Positions 62,114 through 62,472 of a stretch of DNA of 62,472 bases are shown here, piece after piece. Position numbers and translations under genes: made by a program. The notes below the pieces were generated by a model that saw only the letters and a list, made by a program, of their open reading frames with translations, was not told the DNA's origin and did not search any database. Source of the stretch: a bacterium (GTDB taxonomy: Bacteria > KSB1 > UBA2214); contig JAKQKF010000019.1 of NCBI GenBank assembly GCA_029560815.1, positions 1 through 62,472 of the forward strand, in the 5' to 3' direction. The stretch's first letter is position 1; each line of letters opens with the position of its first letter.

Positions 62114-62472
62114 CTATTTTACGGGCAGGGTCAGAGTGACCACGGTGCCGATCCCCGGCTGGCTCTGGATCCCGATGCTCCCCTGATGCTCCTCAATGAT
62201 TTTTTTCGCGATCGGCAGCCCGAGGCCGGTCCCTCCGGTTTTGGTGGTGAAGAAGGGGTCAAAGAGCCGTGGGAGGGCCTCGGCAGGGATGCCCCGCCCG
62301 GTGTCGGCGCATTCGACGATGAGGGATTCTGCGCTCTCCCCGTTCTCCTTTCCGGCCAGGGACTGCAGCAGACGGGTGGTGAAGGTGATTTGTCCCTTTT
62401 CTTCCATGGCCGCGAGGCTGTTTTCAATGAGGATGGCCAGGGCCATCCGGATCTGCTGTTCATCCAGCCAGA
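62114..62472 (-). CDS. Sensor histidine kinase, C-terminal end (start outside window)
   Basis: The last 119 residues of a kinase; the frame stays open to the window edge (DEQQIRMALAILIENSLAAM is the N box). DTGRGIPAEALPRLFDPFFTT and GGTGLGLPIAKKIIEEHQG are the G and F boxes of the ATPase domain. It is the probable partner of the regulator encoded about 140 bases downstream. The domains used for sensing are not visible. Confidence 0.9.
   Translation of the reverse strand, partial: WLDEQQIRMALAILIENSLAAMEEKGQITFTTRLLQSLAGKENGESAESLIVECADTGRGIPAEALPRLFDPFFTTKTGGTGLGLPIAKKIIEEHQGSIGIQSQPGIGTVVTLTLPVK

Noticed and set aside
1..62472. CRISPR arrays, insertion sequences, phage genes, tRNAs
   Set aside because: No regularly spaced repeats, transposase or integrase motifs or tRNA cloverleaves were seen; the only tRNA-like ends belong to tmRNA.

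Overview
The window is a G+C-rich bacterial chromosome segment, probably from the FCB group (Fibrobacterota-Chlorobiota-Bacteroidota; a KSB1- or Calditrichota-like lineage would fit, but this is inference). The support is very large secreted proteins ending in the type A sorting domain of the type IX secretion system, outer-membrane and PpiD/SurA-like proteins typical of a diderm cell, and a tmRNA plus a SufBCDSU operon of general bacterial type. I saw no mobile element, CRISPR array or tRNA.

Layout. 1-7.1 kb (+): the end of a giant secreted protein, a small T9SS-sorted protein and a membrane-anchored parvulin chaperone. 7.4-13.8 kb (+): a compact Fe-S assembly operon, Rrf2 regulator-SufB-SufC-SufD-SufT-Rieske-SufS-SufU. 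A shared hairpin at 13.8 kb separates it from a convergent operon. 13.9-34.3 kb (-): an about 20 kb ethanolamine-utilisation (Eut) bacterial-microcompartment operon of 24 genes. In transcription order it encodes a single-domain response regulator, a lipoprotein, EutG, EutH, a porin-like protein, a periplasmic HAD phosphatase, EutA, EutB, EutC, EutL, a EutK-like shell protein, a ParA ATPase, EutS, EutP, EutQ, EutT, EutD, two EutM, EutN, EutE, EutJ, PduS and PduT. 34.5-38.7 kb (-): a sensor/regulator set (histidine kinase, Cache-HAMP receptor, sigma-54-type activator). 38.8-39.2 kb (-): tmRNA. 39.3-45.2 kb (-): two MacB/FtsX-type permeases with a membrane-fusion protein, PepD and a short asparaginase-like protein. 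45.3-55.5 kb (+): GreA, then three cell-surface proteins ending in a 2439-residue multidomain protein. 55.6-62.5 kb: a TPR protein (-), UvrA and an M48 protease (+), and a second sigma-54 response regulator with the end of its kinase (-).

How the eut genes work together. A plausible route is: porin admits phospholipid head-groups; the periplasmic PchP-like phosphatase frees ethanolamine from phosphoethanolamine; EutH imports it; EutBC, using adenosylcobalamin from EutT and kept active by EutA, makes acetaldehyde inside a shell of EutM/EutS/EutL/EutK/EutN/PduT. EutE then makes acetyl-CoA, EutG makes ethanol, and EutD plus EutQ convert acetyl-CoA towards acetate and ATP. PduS/PduT add an Fe-S electron path across the shell.

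The most interesting points are: (1) a ParA ATPase translationally coupled to a shell protein that carries a very basic linker and a winged helix, a candidate self-contained positioning or segregation module for the compartment; (2) a near-consensus sigma-54 promoter upstream of the whole operon, next to a sigma-54-type activator gene, giving a regulatory scheme unlike EutR or EutV/W; (3) PduS/PduT in an ethanolamine compartment; (4) twin EutM genes with 90 identical leading residues but about 49 silent differences; (5) the secreted phosphatase and porin built into the operon; (6) in the giant surface protein, an in-frame interleaving of two domains bounded by a repeated 9-mer, and a cohesin/dockerin-like pairing with its neighbour.
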